Both the position numbers and the translations under genes were made by a program. A DNA stretch of 64,000 nucleotides, taken from Arenicellales bacterium. GTDB lineage: Bacteria > Pseudomonadota > Gammaproteobacteria > Arenicellales > JAJDZL01. Shown here in pieces: positions 30,496 through 39,559 of the stretch. Where the stretch lies: contig OY282380.1 of assembly GCA_958295885.1 (NCBI GenBank), positions 1,860,001 through 1,924,000 on the forward strand. Reading direction: 5' to 3'. Numbering within the stretch: position 1 is the stretch's first letter; the number at the start of each line of letters is the position of its first letter. A model generated the notes under the pieces. The model made no database searches, was not told the origin of the DNA, and saw only the letters and a list, made by a program, of their open reading frames with translations.

Positions 30496-31524
30496 GTGGT
30501 AAAGATTCCATTGGCCCGATATCGGCTGCGATTCCGGCTGCTGGATTCGACCTCCCAGGAACAGGCAAGAGCTCTGCAGACACATTACTTGGGATCGGCC
30601 TGGCGCGGCATGTTGGGAATGAATCTGAAGAAAACCGTATGCGTAACCCGATATCCGGTCTGTGACAATTGCCCTCTGCTGTATTCATGTCCATATCCGC
30701 AAATTTTTGAACACAGGCCTCCTCTAACCTCAGATAAACTGAAACGATATACGCATGCTCCAAATCCTTACGTACTGGAACCAAGCAATTCAGATTTCGA
30801 CCACAGCGGCCATTCAATCAGGCTGGGGCTGGTTTTAATCGGCAAAGCAAATCAATATCTGCCATACATCGTTTATTCTTTTGATCGAATTGCGCGGCAC
30901 GGATTGACCAACAAGAGAATCAAACTGGAGCTGATCGATGTTCAATCAGAGCCATTGCATACTCAAGACCGTTCATCTTCAAGCAAGTGGGAAGTCATAT
31001 ACGAACCAGGTCAGCCTTTGGTCTCCAAATCTCCAGAGAGTCCCATGCCGCCCCAGGGAACAGAAATTGTAAAAGTGCAACAAATAACGCCACTTCGCCT
31101 GAAAGTAAAAGGCGATTTGGTCGTTGCTGAGGAATTCAGTTTTCGGACATTTTTTGGCCATCTGCTTCGACGCCTGTCGCTGCTCTCTTATTTTTTCAGC
31201 GACACGCCTCTCGAAGTTGATTTCAAAGAACTGATAGAACGATCCAAAGCGGTCCGAATCCATAACCAAAATCTCAGATGGATGGACTGGACGCGTCACT
31301 CCTCTCGGCAAAAAACCTATCTTAAAATGGGAGGACTGATCGGTTCATTCGAACTGCTGGGTCAGGAATTTCAGCCGTTTTTGCCGTATCTGTGGGCGGG
31401 GCAGTGGACACATTTCGGAAAAGGCTGCACCATGGGACTAGGACGCTACTTGCTTCAGCCAGTCGATCAGTCTGTCACTGAAAACAATCACTTCACCGAC
31501 TGGAATTCTCCTCTGCCTTTATAG
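30496..31524 (+). CDS. cas6: CRISPR pre-crRNA endoribonuclease Cas6
   Basis: 342 residues from a GTG start with AAGG about 11 bases upstream. The N-terminal part has a cysteine-rich patch (CDNCPLLYSCPYPQIF), usual in this Cas6 group. The C-terminal domain (RTFFGHLLRRLSLLSYFF and GQWTHFGKGCTMGLGRYLL) is the PF10040-type Cas6 with the Gly-rich loop. It should cut repeat RNA upstream of the ATTGAAAC 5' tag to give crRNAs. It is separated from the csm operon by 5 kb, but followed closely (26 bp) by the CARF gene. Confidence 0.88.
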   Translation: MVKIPLARYRLRFRLLDSTSQEQARALQTHYLGSAWRGMLGMNLKKTVCVTRYPVCDNCPLLYSCPYPQIFEHRPPLTSDKLKRYTHAPNPYVLEPSNSDFDHSGHSIRLGLVLIGKANQYLPYIVYSFDRIARHGLTNKRIKLELIDVQSEPLHTQDRSSSSKWEVIYEPGQPLVSKSPESPMPPQGTEIVKVQQITPLRLKVKGDLVVAEEFSFRTFFGHLLRRLSLLSYFFSDTPLEVDFKELIERSKAVRIHNQNLRWMDWTRHSSRQKTYLKMGGLIGSFELLGQEFQPFLPYLWAGQWTHFGKGCTMGLGRYLLQPVDQSVTENNHFTDWNSPLPL

Positions 31525-31550
31525 TTGGAATTAAAGCAGGTTGAGAATCA

Positions 31551-32732
31551 GTGTGTAAAACGAAGACAACTCAAAAGTCGCCTATCGGTTCGAATGCAAC
31601 GAATCCAAGTGACTATCCACGGAGAGTTCTGCTTGTAACAACCGGACTTTCGCCGCAGGTCGTCACTGAGTCTCTATATGCACTCGCAGTACGAAATAAA
31701 CAAAAATTCTTACCAACGGAAATTCATCTGATCACAACGAAAATTGGCGCTGAACGAGCGTGTTCGTTTCTGCTTGGAGACCAAGGGTGGCTGCCGCGAT
31801 TCTGTCATGACTATAAAATATCAGGAATTCAGTTTGATCTGAATTTCATTCGGCCGTTGCTTGGAGCCGACGGCCAGCCTTTAGATGACATTCAAACTCC
31901 TGTCGACAATCAGCTGGCAGCTGACCAGATCACCAACTGCGTTCGCCAGTTGACCGCCGATCCTGATTCTGCGATTCACGCCTCCATCGCCGGCGGACGC
32001 AAGTCCATGGGTTTGTTTCTAGGATATGCACTTTCATTTTTTGGGCGGCCTCAGGACCGATTGAGTCACGTTCTGGTATCACCGCCTTATGAGTCCAATC
32101 CAAATTTCTTTTATCCGCCTCCAAAAGATTATTTCATCCAAAACTCCCGTTCAGGTCATCAACGCATAAATGCAGCAGAAGCGGAAGTAAATCTTGCAGA
32201 AATCAAGTTTGTCAGGCTCAGAAATGAGATTCCAGCGCACGTGCTGGAAAACGCGGCCGTCTTTGACAGTGTCGTTGACATTGCACAGCAAGTGATGAAG
32301 CCGGCAGAATTAATCATTGATTTGGAAGCGCAAAAAATCCAAGCATCGGGCAAAGCGATTAAAGCTTCGCCGGTAAATTTAGCTTTCTTTGCATGGCTGG
32401 CTCGAAACCAAAAAGCTGGAGGTTCCTGGGTAATCTGTCCCGTTGAAGAAGTGCGGGAACGAGAGCATGCAGACTCTTTCTTGAACGAATACCAGCGCAT
32501 TAAGAGCAATGCAGCGAATTACATGCGTACGGTTAAGCGATTGGAAGGTGGGATGACACGCACGTTCTTTTCTCAGACGAAATCGAAATTGAATCGGCAG
32601 CTGCGGGAAAAACTGCCGAATGAATCCATGCGCCCATATCTCATTGAGCGCAGGAGAGATGGGAACATTTGGCGTCATGGATTCAATGTCGCCAGCGAAA
32701 ACATTCACTTTGAAAAAATCAATTCGCTGTGA
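31551..32732 (+). CDS. CARF-domain CRISPR protein, TIGR02584/NE0113 family
   Basis: 393 residues from GTG 31551. The CARF domain is recognised by RRVLLVTTGLSPQVVTESLY near residue 25 and SIAGGRKSMGLFLGYALSFF near 145, where the GGRKSM loop contacts cyclic oligoadenylate. The C-terminal 170 residues are helical with winged-HTH-like character (MRTVKRLEGGMTRTFFSQTK). Members of this family are annotated as CRISPR ring nucleases or Csm6-related. It may degrade cyclic oligoadenylate to switch off the response, or act as a ribonuclease itself; no RxxxxH HEPN motif is evident, which favours the former. It is downstream of cas6 in one unit. Confidence 0.8.
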   Translation: MCKTKTTQKSPIGSNATNPSDYPRRVLLVTTGLSPQVVTESLYALAVRNKQKFLPTEIHLITTKIGAERACSFLLGDQGWLPRFCHDYKISGIQFDLNFIRPLLGADGQPLDDIQTPVDNQLAADQITNCVRQLTADPDSAIHASIAGGRKSMGLFLGYALSFFGRPQDRLSHVLVSPPYESNPNFFYPPPKDYFIQNSRSGHQRINAAEAEVNLAEIKFVRLRNEIPAHVLENAAVFDSVVDIAQQVMKPAELIIDLEAQKIQASGKAIKASPVNLAFFAWLARNQKAGGSWVICPVEEVREREHADSFLNEYQRIKSNAANYMRTVKRLEGGMTRTFFSQTKSKLNRQLREKLPNESMRPYLIERRRDGNIWRHGFNVASENIHFEKINSL

Positions 32733-33235
32733 AGGCAGATTGTTCTAATGTCTCAGCTCAGATGCATTTAAGACTCTACATGGAACTTTGATCATTTGAT
32801 TGACATTATTAAATCAATTGGAGTATTCTCAGGAAAACATTCAGCATGAAACTCGATTAAGGAACGCTCTATTGAATCAGCGTCCGCTAAAGACAATCTC
32901 AGCACCCTTCGTTTATCCGGTTTCAGCGCACGACAGTACCCGATGGGCGTTCCCGTGACTGTAAGGATTTCGCTGCAGACTGCAGGAATCCGCACCGCAT
33001 GGGAGGACGGTTGAAAATAATTTTCCAGCAATTCGGATCAAACGATTGGCCGTCCGGTAGAAGCGGACATCTTACGGCGAGAGCTCAAGTGCGGCAACAG
33101 TCAGTCGAAATTGGCTTGAGAATCAGTTCCAAAGATCTCTCGGTACGGTTGGAATTTGGAATGTAATCGAATTGTCCGTGACAGCCGATCATTAAGGAGA
33201 AATGTAATTTAGCATAGAGCTGCCTCTCATATCGC
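32733..33235. other. Decayed region after the CARF gene
   Basis: A minus-strand frame 33031-32792 reads LLENYFQPSSHAVRIPAVCS... and, just upstream in the same frame, MSASTGRPIV then a TGA then SELLENYF, so it looks like a fragment of a longer gene broken by a stop. The family is not recognised. No other gene seen. Confidence 0.3.
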
Positions 33236-33823
33236 TTAGGCGAAGATCCGATTCGCTATCGTACGTTCTTCCTGATCAACGGTTTGCGTATAAATCACTG
33301 TCGAATTGGTTGAACTGTTCCCGAGCCAGCGTACGACCAGGTGCAGCGGCGCTCCGGACTGTACTGCAGCTACACCAAAGCCATGTCGCAAGCCTTTCGG
33401 CGATGCCTGGGGCCATGGATGCCTGCGTCGTCGAGGATTCGTTAAGTATGCCGCCACGCTGTAGTACGAGAAAAGTTCCACAGGCGCTCATCAGGCTGCC
33501 GTCTGAACTGACGTCGTCGCAAAGCGTGCGCGAGATCAAGATGTTCAATCAATATTGCTGGTACGGGTACTGTACTCCATTGTCCGCGTGTCTTTTTTTA
33601 AGGTCTCGAAACTCACGAGATGTTGATCGAGATCAACATTCCCGACAGTGAGAGCGAGCGCCTCTGAGACGCGGCAGCCCGAGTACAGCAGGGATTCTGC
33701 GAGCGTACGCGACGCAGCATCCTGACGTGGCGCGCATGCGAGGAAGTCCTTGCGCTCGGTAGTATTGATGAATTTTCGACTCCCGCGACGATCATATAAG
33801 AATGATGAAGTTGGCAGAGGCAC
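33236..33823 (-). pseudogene. Tyrosine recombinase/integrase, frameshifted remnant
   Basis: The 5' part on the minus strand (33823-33545) has ERKDFLACAPRQD and LLYSGCRVSEALALTVGNVD, with the catalytic Arg region of tyrosine recombinases. The frame then breaks. In another frame (ending 33236) follow SPKGLRHGFGVAAVQSGAP and VVRWLGNSSTNSTVIYTQTV, with the C-terminal Tyr. The middle portion is scrambled by at least one frameshift and the N-terminal core-binding domain is short or missing. Its position inside the split CRISPR locus suggests it belonged to a mobile element that interrupted the operon. Confidence 0.75.
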
Positions 33824-34349
33824 AATCGAAAATCAAGCGCAATCCTGCGTAATTGCAATCAGAAATCTCATAGGGGATATTCGATGTGAAACATTATAGC
33901 TATATTGTTTCACTCTTGGTGAAAACCACTACGATTTAGGCGAGAATCAAGGGAATAACTGCGTACTAAGCTGTTGTTTATGAAACAGAACAGTGCCGTT
34001 TTGTTTAACAAGAATCCAGAGATTCCAATTTCAGATTCGCCTTTTCAGCATTTTGCAATCTATGCTGAATTGTGCAATAATGAAAGTACATTGAAATTGC
34101 CGGTGTAATCGCTTTTTGAACACTGGGCGCTTCCTAGGGGAGCGTAAGTATGACAGTGATTTCCGTTTGAAGCGGGAATGTTCTGTCGAAAGGTCCGGCC
34201 CTGATGTGGACGGATTCAGGCGGTAAAGTCCTAATGGATTGTTGCCGAGAAAAAACCGCGGTAACAGGCGGTTTTCAGCAGCGGTGAAAGCCGCATAAAC
34301 CCTTCCGGGGAATTGTTTCCCTGGAAAGGGTGTGATTCCTCCGGAGCAA

Positions 34350-34366
34350 CTCCTAGTAGGAGGGAA
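34350..34366 (+). promoter_or_regulatory. Hairpin covering the Shine-Dalgarno sequence
   Basis: CTCCT-AGT-AGGAG forms a tight hairpin whose right arm is the AGGAGG ribosome site of the ORF starting at ATG 34371. Translation of the embedded ORF could therefore be controlled by RNA folding. Confidence 0.45.
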
Positions 34367-34370
34367 AATA

Positions 34371-34802
34371 ATGAGCAATGATGCTAGGTATGTAACTCGA
34401 GAAGATCTGGCCTACGCAGAGCGTGTCGCCACGCTTGAAGTGATGGCAGCTGACTTCAAAGAGTTCAGCAAAAGCGCTGAAAAGCGCTACGAGCGACATC
34501 AAAGGTTCAATATTAGATTGATCGTTGGCGTTCTGTTAGTGGTTGCAGCTGCTTTTTTCACGGCAGCTCTCAACACCTTTGAAGTTAGCACAAGTTTGGC
34601 TAACTTGACAGTCAAAGTTGGCAACATTGAACGTGATGTCGCAGGCCTGAAGACCGATGTCGCATTTTTGAAAGAGAACGCGGTGTTGAAGTCGGATACT
34701 GCGTTCATCAAGCAGCAGGTGTATGAAGTCTTGGATGAAACCGGACTGCTCCGACTTGTTGAAACTGCTCCCCAGACCCACGAGGGTAGCTTAGAGGAGT
34801 AA
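34371..34802 (+). CDS. Small membrane/coiled-coil protein embedded in the RNA element
   Basis: About 143 residues from ATG 34371, which has AGGAGGG 8 bases upstream; the open frame from 34332 has no such site. An N-terminal charged stretch (YVTREDLAYAERVATLEVM) precedes one membrane helix (LIVGVLLVVAAAFFTAAL). A heptad-like C-terminal part follows (NLTVKVGNIERDVAGLKTDV). This is a bitopic protein with a coiled coil outside or inside the membrane. It is not an intron-encoded protein or nuclease. The function is unknown; its position in the structured element suggests it is cargo or a partner of the RNA. Confidence 0.6.
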   Translation: MSNDARYVTREDLAYAERVATLEVMAADFKEFSKSAEKRYERHQRFNIRLIVGVLLVVAAAFFTAALNTFEVSTSLANLTVKVGNIERDVAGLKTDVAFLKENAVLKSDTAFIKQQVYEVLDETGLLRLVETAPQTHEGSLEE

Positions 34803-35174
34803 AAGCAAACGAATCCTTCGTTGGCTCTTTACAACCCACGCTGGGAGAAGCGGGCGCGGTGAGCGGAACCTGATTCGAACCGAATATATTTCGGTAGTGG
34901 TCATGCGCGCGTAACCTTCGAGGCGGTAACACCCCAAGTAGAAATGCATGACTTACCCGAGGGACCGCAACCTTGGGAAATGAAGCCGCTTGTCGGGGTA
35001 AGGCTGCAGCTTATGAAACCCGACAAAGCCAACCCTAGGACGCAAACACCGGGACACTATCTAGGTCGCGGCAATGGATAGTGCAGTCAAAAGCTGAGAC
35101 TGGAGTGAACTTGTGAACCCAGGAGCTGGCAGGGATAGCAGCCTGCTTTATCTTGCCTCTTCAGGCAAACAAAG

Positions 35175-35297
35175 TTAGAGTTCAAAGGAGCAGTTGATTT
35201 TGCCATTGGGCGAAAAAATCCGCAGGAGCACTCGTCCCTTTTTGCTTATTTTCGTGCGTTTCTCAATGTAATCGATTGTCTTTTTCAGTGCTTCCAT
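35175..35297 (-). CDS. Small basic protein, 40 residues
   Basis: MEALKKTIDYIEKRTKI... to ...NGKINCSFEL from ATG 35297, with a strong AGGAGGG ribosome site seven bases upstream. It is too short for standard ORF lists. It is Lys/Arg-rich with a short amphipathic start. No family is recognised. It faces the right end of the structured RNA element and converges with it. Confidence 0.45.
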   Translation of the reverse strand: MEALKKTIDYIEKRTKISKKGRVLLRIFSPNGKINCSFEL

Positions 35298-36563
35298 TTT
35301 GAACCCTCCTGCAGCAAGTTTCGTGCGTGACTTTCATTTTGAATTCAATAATTTCAGTAATTTACTGAATGTTCGTACGATTTTCGTAAGGATGAGTCGT
35401 CGATTCAGTCGAATTTTTCTTGGATATTGAGTTCGTCGTGAACTCTGCTAGACAACACGATTGGAGCTCGGGCTGTACCGGTCGGAAATTCAAACTCGAC
35501 TTCTGAGTTTGACCAATGGTTCGGCAACGAAGCGAAGTTGACTTGAGTGCTGGCATTTCGTTGGTGGCGGAAATTGCTCTTCAGCTTGCCGATTGGTTTG
35601 TGGTTGTTTACGTTCGGCATCGCTGATCGGCTTTCTGATTTCCTTAGGTCGTCAATTGACGAAATTAACGGTTACGATCATCATAGTGTCAAAATTAATT
35701 CGCATTTTATTCATCAGAAGTGTCGTATGTTAATCAAGCAATTTGCTGTGATTTCTGCTGATTGTATCAATGTGTCCTGCTGACGGCACCCGGCAACATC
35801 GCATGCATGTTGCGCCCGGAGCTGTCGCAGATCAATGAGTCTGGATTCCTGACCCCGGAAATTCCGCTGTCTCGCAGTTCATCACATCTTAGTTTCCAAA
35901 ATGGCAACTGAGTTTTCAGCATTGGCCAATTTTCTTGCGAGCATGGATATCTTCACCGCATTTGACGTACCTGAAATACCGCGGAAAATTCAAACAAAAG
36001 AACAGAACTCAACATTACCTTCAAGCGGGTATTTTCAGACTGTAAACGGGCTATAATAAATCCAGCCTTAATTTCAATTTATTTCAACGAGTTACATAAC
36101 GACTAGAAGAACGAAGAGTCACTCGGGTCAGAGTGACGCGGTACAAAAGTTGCATTGGCGTAGTTTCGATATGTCCGACTGAGACATGAAATTTCCGGGA
36201 ATATTTTGGAGAGCGTGCGAGGCTTCTGAAATATTGTTGTTGATGCCCGACAGTTCTTATGTCTGCCAGAATTATTCATAGATTTGGAAAGGAGAAAATT
36301 TCGGGCGTCTGGAAAGATTGCCGACATGTTTCCGCTTCAGCCCGCATTTCTTGCCCAGCTTGCGCGAATGAGGCAAGAACCCCTGGGGCGGCTGTCTGAG
36401 TGAGATGCCGGAGAGTGGCAACGTTGCCAACCCACAGATGCTAAAAATTGTAATTATCATTGCAGTTGAAATGAGATTGCAGCCTCATGCGTTTTCAGTC
36501 GTTTTCTTTAGTTCTGGTTGCGAGGCAGTTAAGTACAGGAGTTAAAAAGTTGGGGCAAAGGAC
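35298..36563. other. Long AT-rich non-coding region before cas10
   Basis: 1.27 kb with only short unsupported ORFs on both strands (for example minus 35405-35620 and 36272-36460). No repeats of the CRISPR type. A TATAAT-like box occurs in GGGCTATAATAAA near 36050. The cas10 promoter is presumably within the last 200 bp. Perhaps the remains of DNA that arrived with the recombinase. Confidence 0.35.
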
Positions 36564-36569
36564 ATGGTA

Positions 36570-39098
36570 ATGAATCAAAACTGTCAAATCGCTCTTGCAG
36601 GGCTTCTCAGCGGTATTGGAGATTTTGCTGAGCGTGCTGTTTGGAGGCCGCAAGAACGCGAATCTTACGCTGAGTTGGCGCTGGAAGAAATTCTTCAGTA
36701 CCTGCCATCATCGTCTATCACAGAAGGCGACCAGGCTGCTGAAGAAGCAGCTAATACTGCTTTAGCAAGATTGGTTCTAAGTCAGGAAAATTCGGATGTT
36801 CTGCTTCACTGGATCGTCAATGCTGCGAGGAAGGCAGCTTATGGACAATCGCATGACCGAACTTCAGCGTCGGATTTGCATGAAACTTCGCAACGGACGA
36901 CGATTCTGAGTCCATATACGACGCGGCTCTGCTGTCTGTTCGAACAAATTGATTCGGCTGAAGGCAATTCGGACAAGAAAGAACCAAAAACTTTACGGTA
37001 TCGGTATTCCCTAAGTCCCTACAACCTAGCGAGCATGTTTCCAGTCGACGCCAAATCAACCGAATCGAATAGTGAATTCATGGGGCATAGGCAATACGTT
37101 GATCTTTGGAATAGCTTTAAAAGTTCATGCGAATTAATCCCAGAATCACACCAAGAAATTCTTCCACTATGGTTAGACAGCTTCAATTCATTGCTGATGA
37201 CCTTTGCTCATGCAGTTCCTTCAAAGTCAAACAGCGGGATTCACGCCAAAACTTCCCTTTATGACCATTCTCGCGTTGTCGCAGCGCTCACAGTCGCACT
37301 TTGGAATTTTCATAAGAGCCGTCAAAGTAACGAAGAGGCAGAAATTCGCACTCTCAAACAAGGCGCTGACTGGAACGAAGACAAGTTCTTATTCATTCAA
37401 GGCGATCTTTCCGGAATTCAGAATTTCATTTTTACAACCGGTGGCAAATCAACCAAATACGCGGCCAAACTTCTGCGGGGCCGTTCCTTTTATGTGAGCC
37501 TTCTTTCAGAATGCGCTGCGCTTCGAATTCTGGAAGAATTGGATCTGCCGCCGACGAGTCAGGTATTGAACGCAGCAGGAAAATTTACAATCGTCGCTCC
37601 GAATTCCGAAGCGACAGTTTCAAAATTATTGGCATTGCGAAAGGTATTTGATGAATGGTTTCTCAAGTTCACTTATGGTCAGACGGGCATTGGCATCGCT
37701 TGGACGGCAGCTTCGTGCGCTGATCTGGAGAAAGGTGAAGGTGACGATAGCTCATTCAGGAAACTGCTGAGAAAACTCTTTGGTGAATTAGACGAAACGA
37801 AATTTCAAAAATTCAATCTTTGCGGAGAAAATTCTCCCGACCCGATTATCAATCCGGATTACCTGAGCGCCTATCGCAAGTATGGACTTTGCGAAATCGA
37901 TGGCCATCTGCCCGCGGATCATCGTCCAGGACGCGGCAATTCATCCGACCCAAAGATCAGCTTAAGTCAATTGGCGGAAGATCATTTAAGGATCGGAGAA
38001 ATTATCGTACGAAAACAAGGAGTCAGCCGAATTTATATTTCTAAGCGAAAACTGCGAAGTTCAAATCTGGAGCATTTGAATTTAGATCTGTTTGGCTTCT
38101 GGGCAGCGTTTGCAAAAACAGAAATAAATGCAGATTTATCGAGTGAAATTCTAGACAAAGAGGAGCTGTTGCGAGTATGGGATTTTTCTTTGCCGTCAGA
38201 CTCGGCCAAATCACTTTTCAATGGTTTTGCAAGACGAAATGTGAATGGATGGGTTCCAAGCGATGACAACGGAGTAAAAGATTTCGAGTCGATTGCGGAC
38301 GCAAGCGAAGGCATTAAGGCACTGATGACCCTGAAAGGAGATGTAGATAATCTTGGAGCGATATTTCAACAGAGTCTGAAGTTTTGCAGTCTGACGGACT
38401 GGACTGCTCTGTCGCGTCAGATAGACGCCTTTTTTACCGTATACCTGCCCTCTCTGTGTCAAGCTCGATATGAAAATTCATACACGGTATTTGCCGGCGG
38501 CGACGACTTCATGTTAATTGGACCATGGGCCCAACAAATGAGGCTCGCTGATCGAATGAGGAAGGAATTTGCCCGGTATGTAGCGAGTAATTCAGCCATC
38601 AGCTATTCCGCGGGCCTGGCCATGACAAAGCCAAATATTCCTATTCAATTTTTGGCATCACTGTCCGAGGAAGCTGTGGAAATGTCGAAAAGCCATGAAA
38701 CTGAAGATTCTGAAAAGAATGCGGTGACCTGCTTTGGTCAAACGGTCGACTGGAATTCCTATTCCGCGATGCTGCAGTCTCAAGAGCGCCTTCAGCAGCT
38801 TGCAGCTGAAGGAAATTTGAGCACATCGTATTTCTACGGTTTGCTTCAGTTCGCGGAAATGGAAGAACGTTTAAATTCTGATGCCGCTCACAAGTCGATT
38901 AGAAACGCGTTATGGCGCTCGCAATTCTACTATCGCACATCTCGACTTCTAGAACAGAATGTTAAGCAGCCATCTGAGCGAGACAAAATTCTGAACAGAC
39001 TTGTTGAAGAATTCATTGAAAAAGGAATTAGAAAATATCAGGGCAATTACAAAATCGCATTGCACCATCACTTATATCGATTGCGAAACAAGGAGTGA
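36570..39098 (+). CDS. cas10: Cas10/Csm1, type III-A large subunit, HD-degenerate
   Basis: About 842 residues. I prefer ATG 36570 (MNQNCQIALAG) because AAAGGA lies at the right distance; ATG 36564 is also open. The palm/cyclase domain keeps FAGGDDFML (GGDD at 645-648 counted from 36564), which makes cyclic oligoadenylates when target RNA binds, and MTLKGDVDNLGAIFQQSL marks the linker to Palm domain 1. The N-terminal HD region is degenerate: where Csm1 normally has HDIGK this protein reads LLSGIGDFAERA, and the later His and Asp ligand positions are not apparent either. It is the first gene of the csm operon, 6 bp from csm2. Confidence 0.93.
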   Translation: MNQNCQIALAGLLSGIGDFAERAVWRPQERESYAELALEEILQYLPSSSITEGDQAAEEAANTALARLVLSQENSDVLLHWIVNAARKAAYGQSHDRTSASDLHETSQRTTILSPYTTRLCCLFEQIDSAEGNSDKKEPKTLRYRYSLSPYNLASMFPVDAKSTESNSEFMGHRQYVDLWNSFKSSCELIPESHQEILPLWLDSFNSLLMTFAHAVPSKSNSGIHAKTSLYDHSRVVAALTVALWNFHKSRQSNEEAEIRTLKQGADWNEDKFLFIQGDLSGIQNFIFTTGGKSTKYAAKLLRGRSFYVSLLSECAALRILEELDLPPTSQVLNAAGKFTIVAPNSEATVSKLLALRKVFDEWFLKFTYGQTGIGIAWTAASCADLEKGEGDDSSFRKLLRKLFGELDETKFQKFNLCGENSPDPIINPDYLSAYRKYGLCEIDGHLPADHRPGRGNSSDPKISLSQLAEDHLRIGEIIVRKQGVSRIYISKRKLRSSNLEHLNLDLFGFWAAFAKTEINADLSSEILDKEELLRVWDFSLPSDSAKSLFNGFARRNVNGWVPSDDNGVKDFESIADASEGIKALMTLKGDVDNLGAIFQQSLKFCSLTDWTALSRQIDAFFTVYLPSLCQARYENSYTVFAGGDDFMLIGPWAQQMRLADRMRKEFARYVASNSAISYSAGLAMTKPNIPIQFLASLSEEAVEMSKSHETEDSEKNAVTCFGQTVDWNSYSAMLQSQERLQQLAAEGNLSTSYFYGLLQFAEMEERLNSDAAHKSIRNALWRSQFYYRTSRLLEQNVKQPSERDKILNRLVEEFIEKGIRKYQGNYKIALHHHLYRLRNKE

Positions 39099-39104
39099 AA
39101 AGAT

Positions 39105-39542
39105 ATGCCACAAAAACCTAATATTTCATCTTTGTTGAAAGACATTCAGCTGAATATGGATAGTCTGGATCCGAAAATCTTTGACGAGACGGCGAAAAAA
39201 GCAGCAGAAATTGTTGGAGAACATAAAGGTAAGAAAAACAAACCTACGCAAATTCGTAAATTCTATGACGAGCTCCTTCGGCTTGAACAAGTGGTTTCGA
39301 GAGATGATCCTCATTCGACCGATGCCACTAATTCCCTTGCGACCCAACTTCCGATGATCCGAATGCTCAATGCGAAGGCAGCGTATGCAGAGGGTCGCGA
39401 TCTAGTTGATACGGATTTTGTTTTATTGCTCCGCCACTGTCTCAAGCAGATTGATCCAAATCAGCCAAAATCATTGAGAAACTGCTGCCTGTTTTTTGAA
39501 TCATTTTTAGGGTTTTATAAATTGATTCGTCCATCCGATTAA
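39105..39542 (+). CDS. csm2: Csm2, small subunit of the type III-A complex
   Basis: 145 residues, all helical. NKPTQIRKFYDELLRLEQV and LPMIRMLNAKAAYAEGR are the family signature, followed by a helix bundle with CLFFESFLGFYKLI. It lines the belly of the Csm complex along the crRNA-target duplex. Near-contiguous with cas10 and csm3. Confidence 0.9.
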   Translation: MPQKPNISSLLKDIQLNMDSLDPKIFDETAKKAAEIVGEHKGKKNKPTQIRKFYDELLRLEQVVSRDDPHSTDATNSLATQLPMIRMLNAKAAYAEGRDLVDTDFVLLLRHCLKQIDPNQPKSLRNCCLFFESFLGFYKLIRPSD

Positions 39543-39559
39543 CAATGGAGGAATTTTCC

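Larger units (their letters stand above)
34125..35165 (+). ncRNA. Candidate large structured RNA with an embedded ORF
   Basis: Dense complementary segments surround a 142-codon ORF. CCTAGGG (34133-34139) can pair with CCCTAGG (35033-35039), closing the whole element. Left part: AAAACCGC/GCGGTTTT (34252-34259 with 34268-34275), GCGG-TGAAAG-CCGC (34281-34294), and CCCTTCC with GGAAAGGG (34300-34330). Right part: GTCGGG/CCCGAC (34992-34997 with 35019-35024) and CACTATC/GATAGTG (35055-35061 with 35077-35083). The region is more GC-rich than its AT-rich flanks. Large bacterial RNAs with an ORF in one loop include group II introns and HEARO/omega RNAs; no reverse transcriptase or HNH nuclease is present, so the class is undetermined. 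Boundaries are approximate. Confidence 0.5.

Noticed and set aside
34031..34378. 115-codon minus-strand ORF over the left half of the structured RNA
   Set aside because: No ribosome site and it is simply the complement of the stem-rich RNA region; likely spurious.
34125..35165. Diversity-generating retroelement, retron or IscB/OMEGA locus
   Set aside because: No reverse transcriptase, no template/variable repeat pair and no HNH/RuvC protein is encoded nearby. Only the structured RNA and an unrelated membrane protein are seen.
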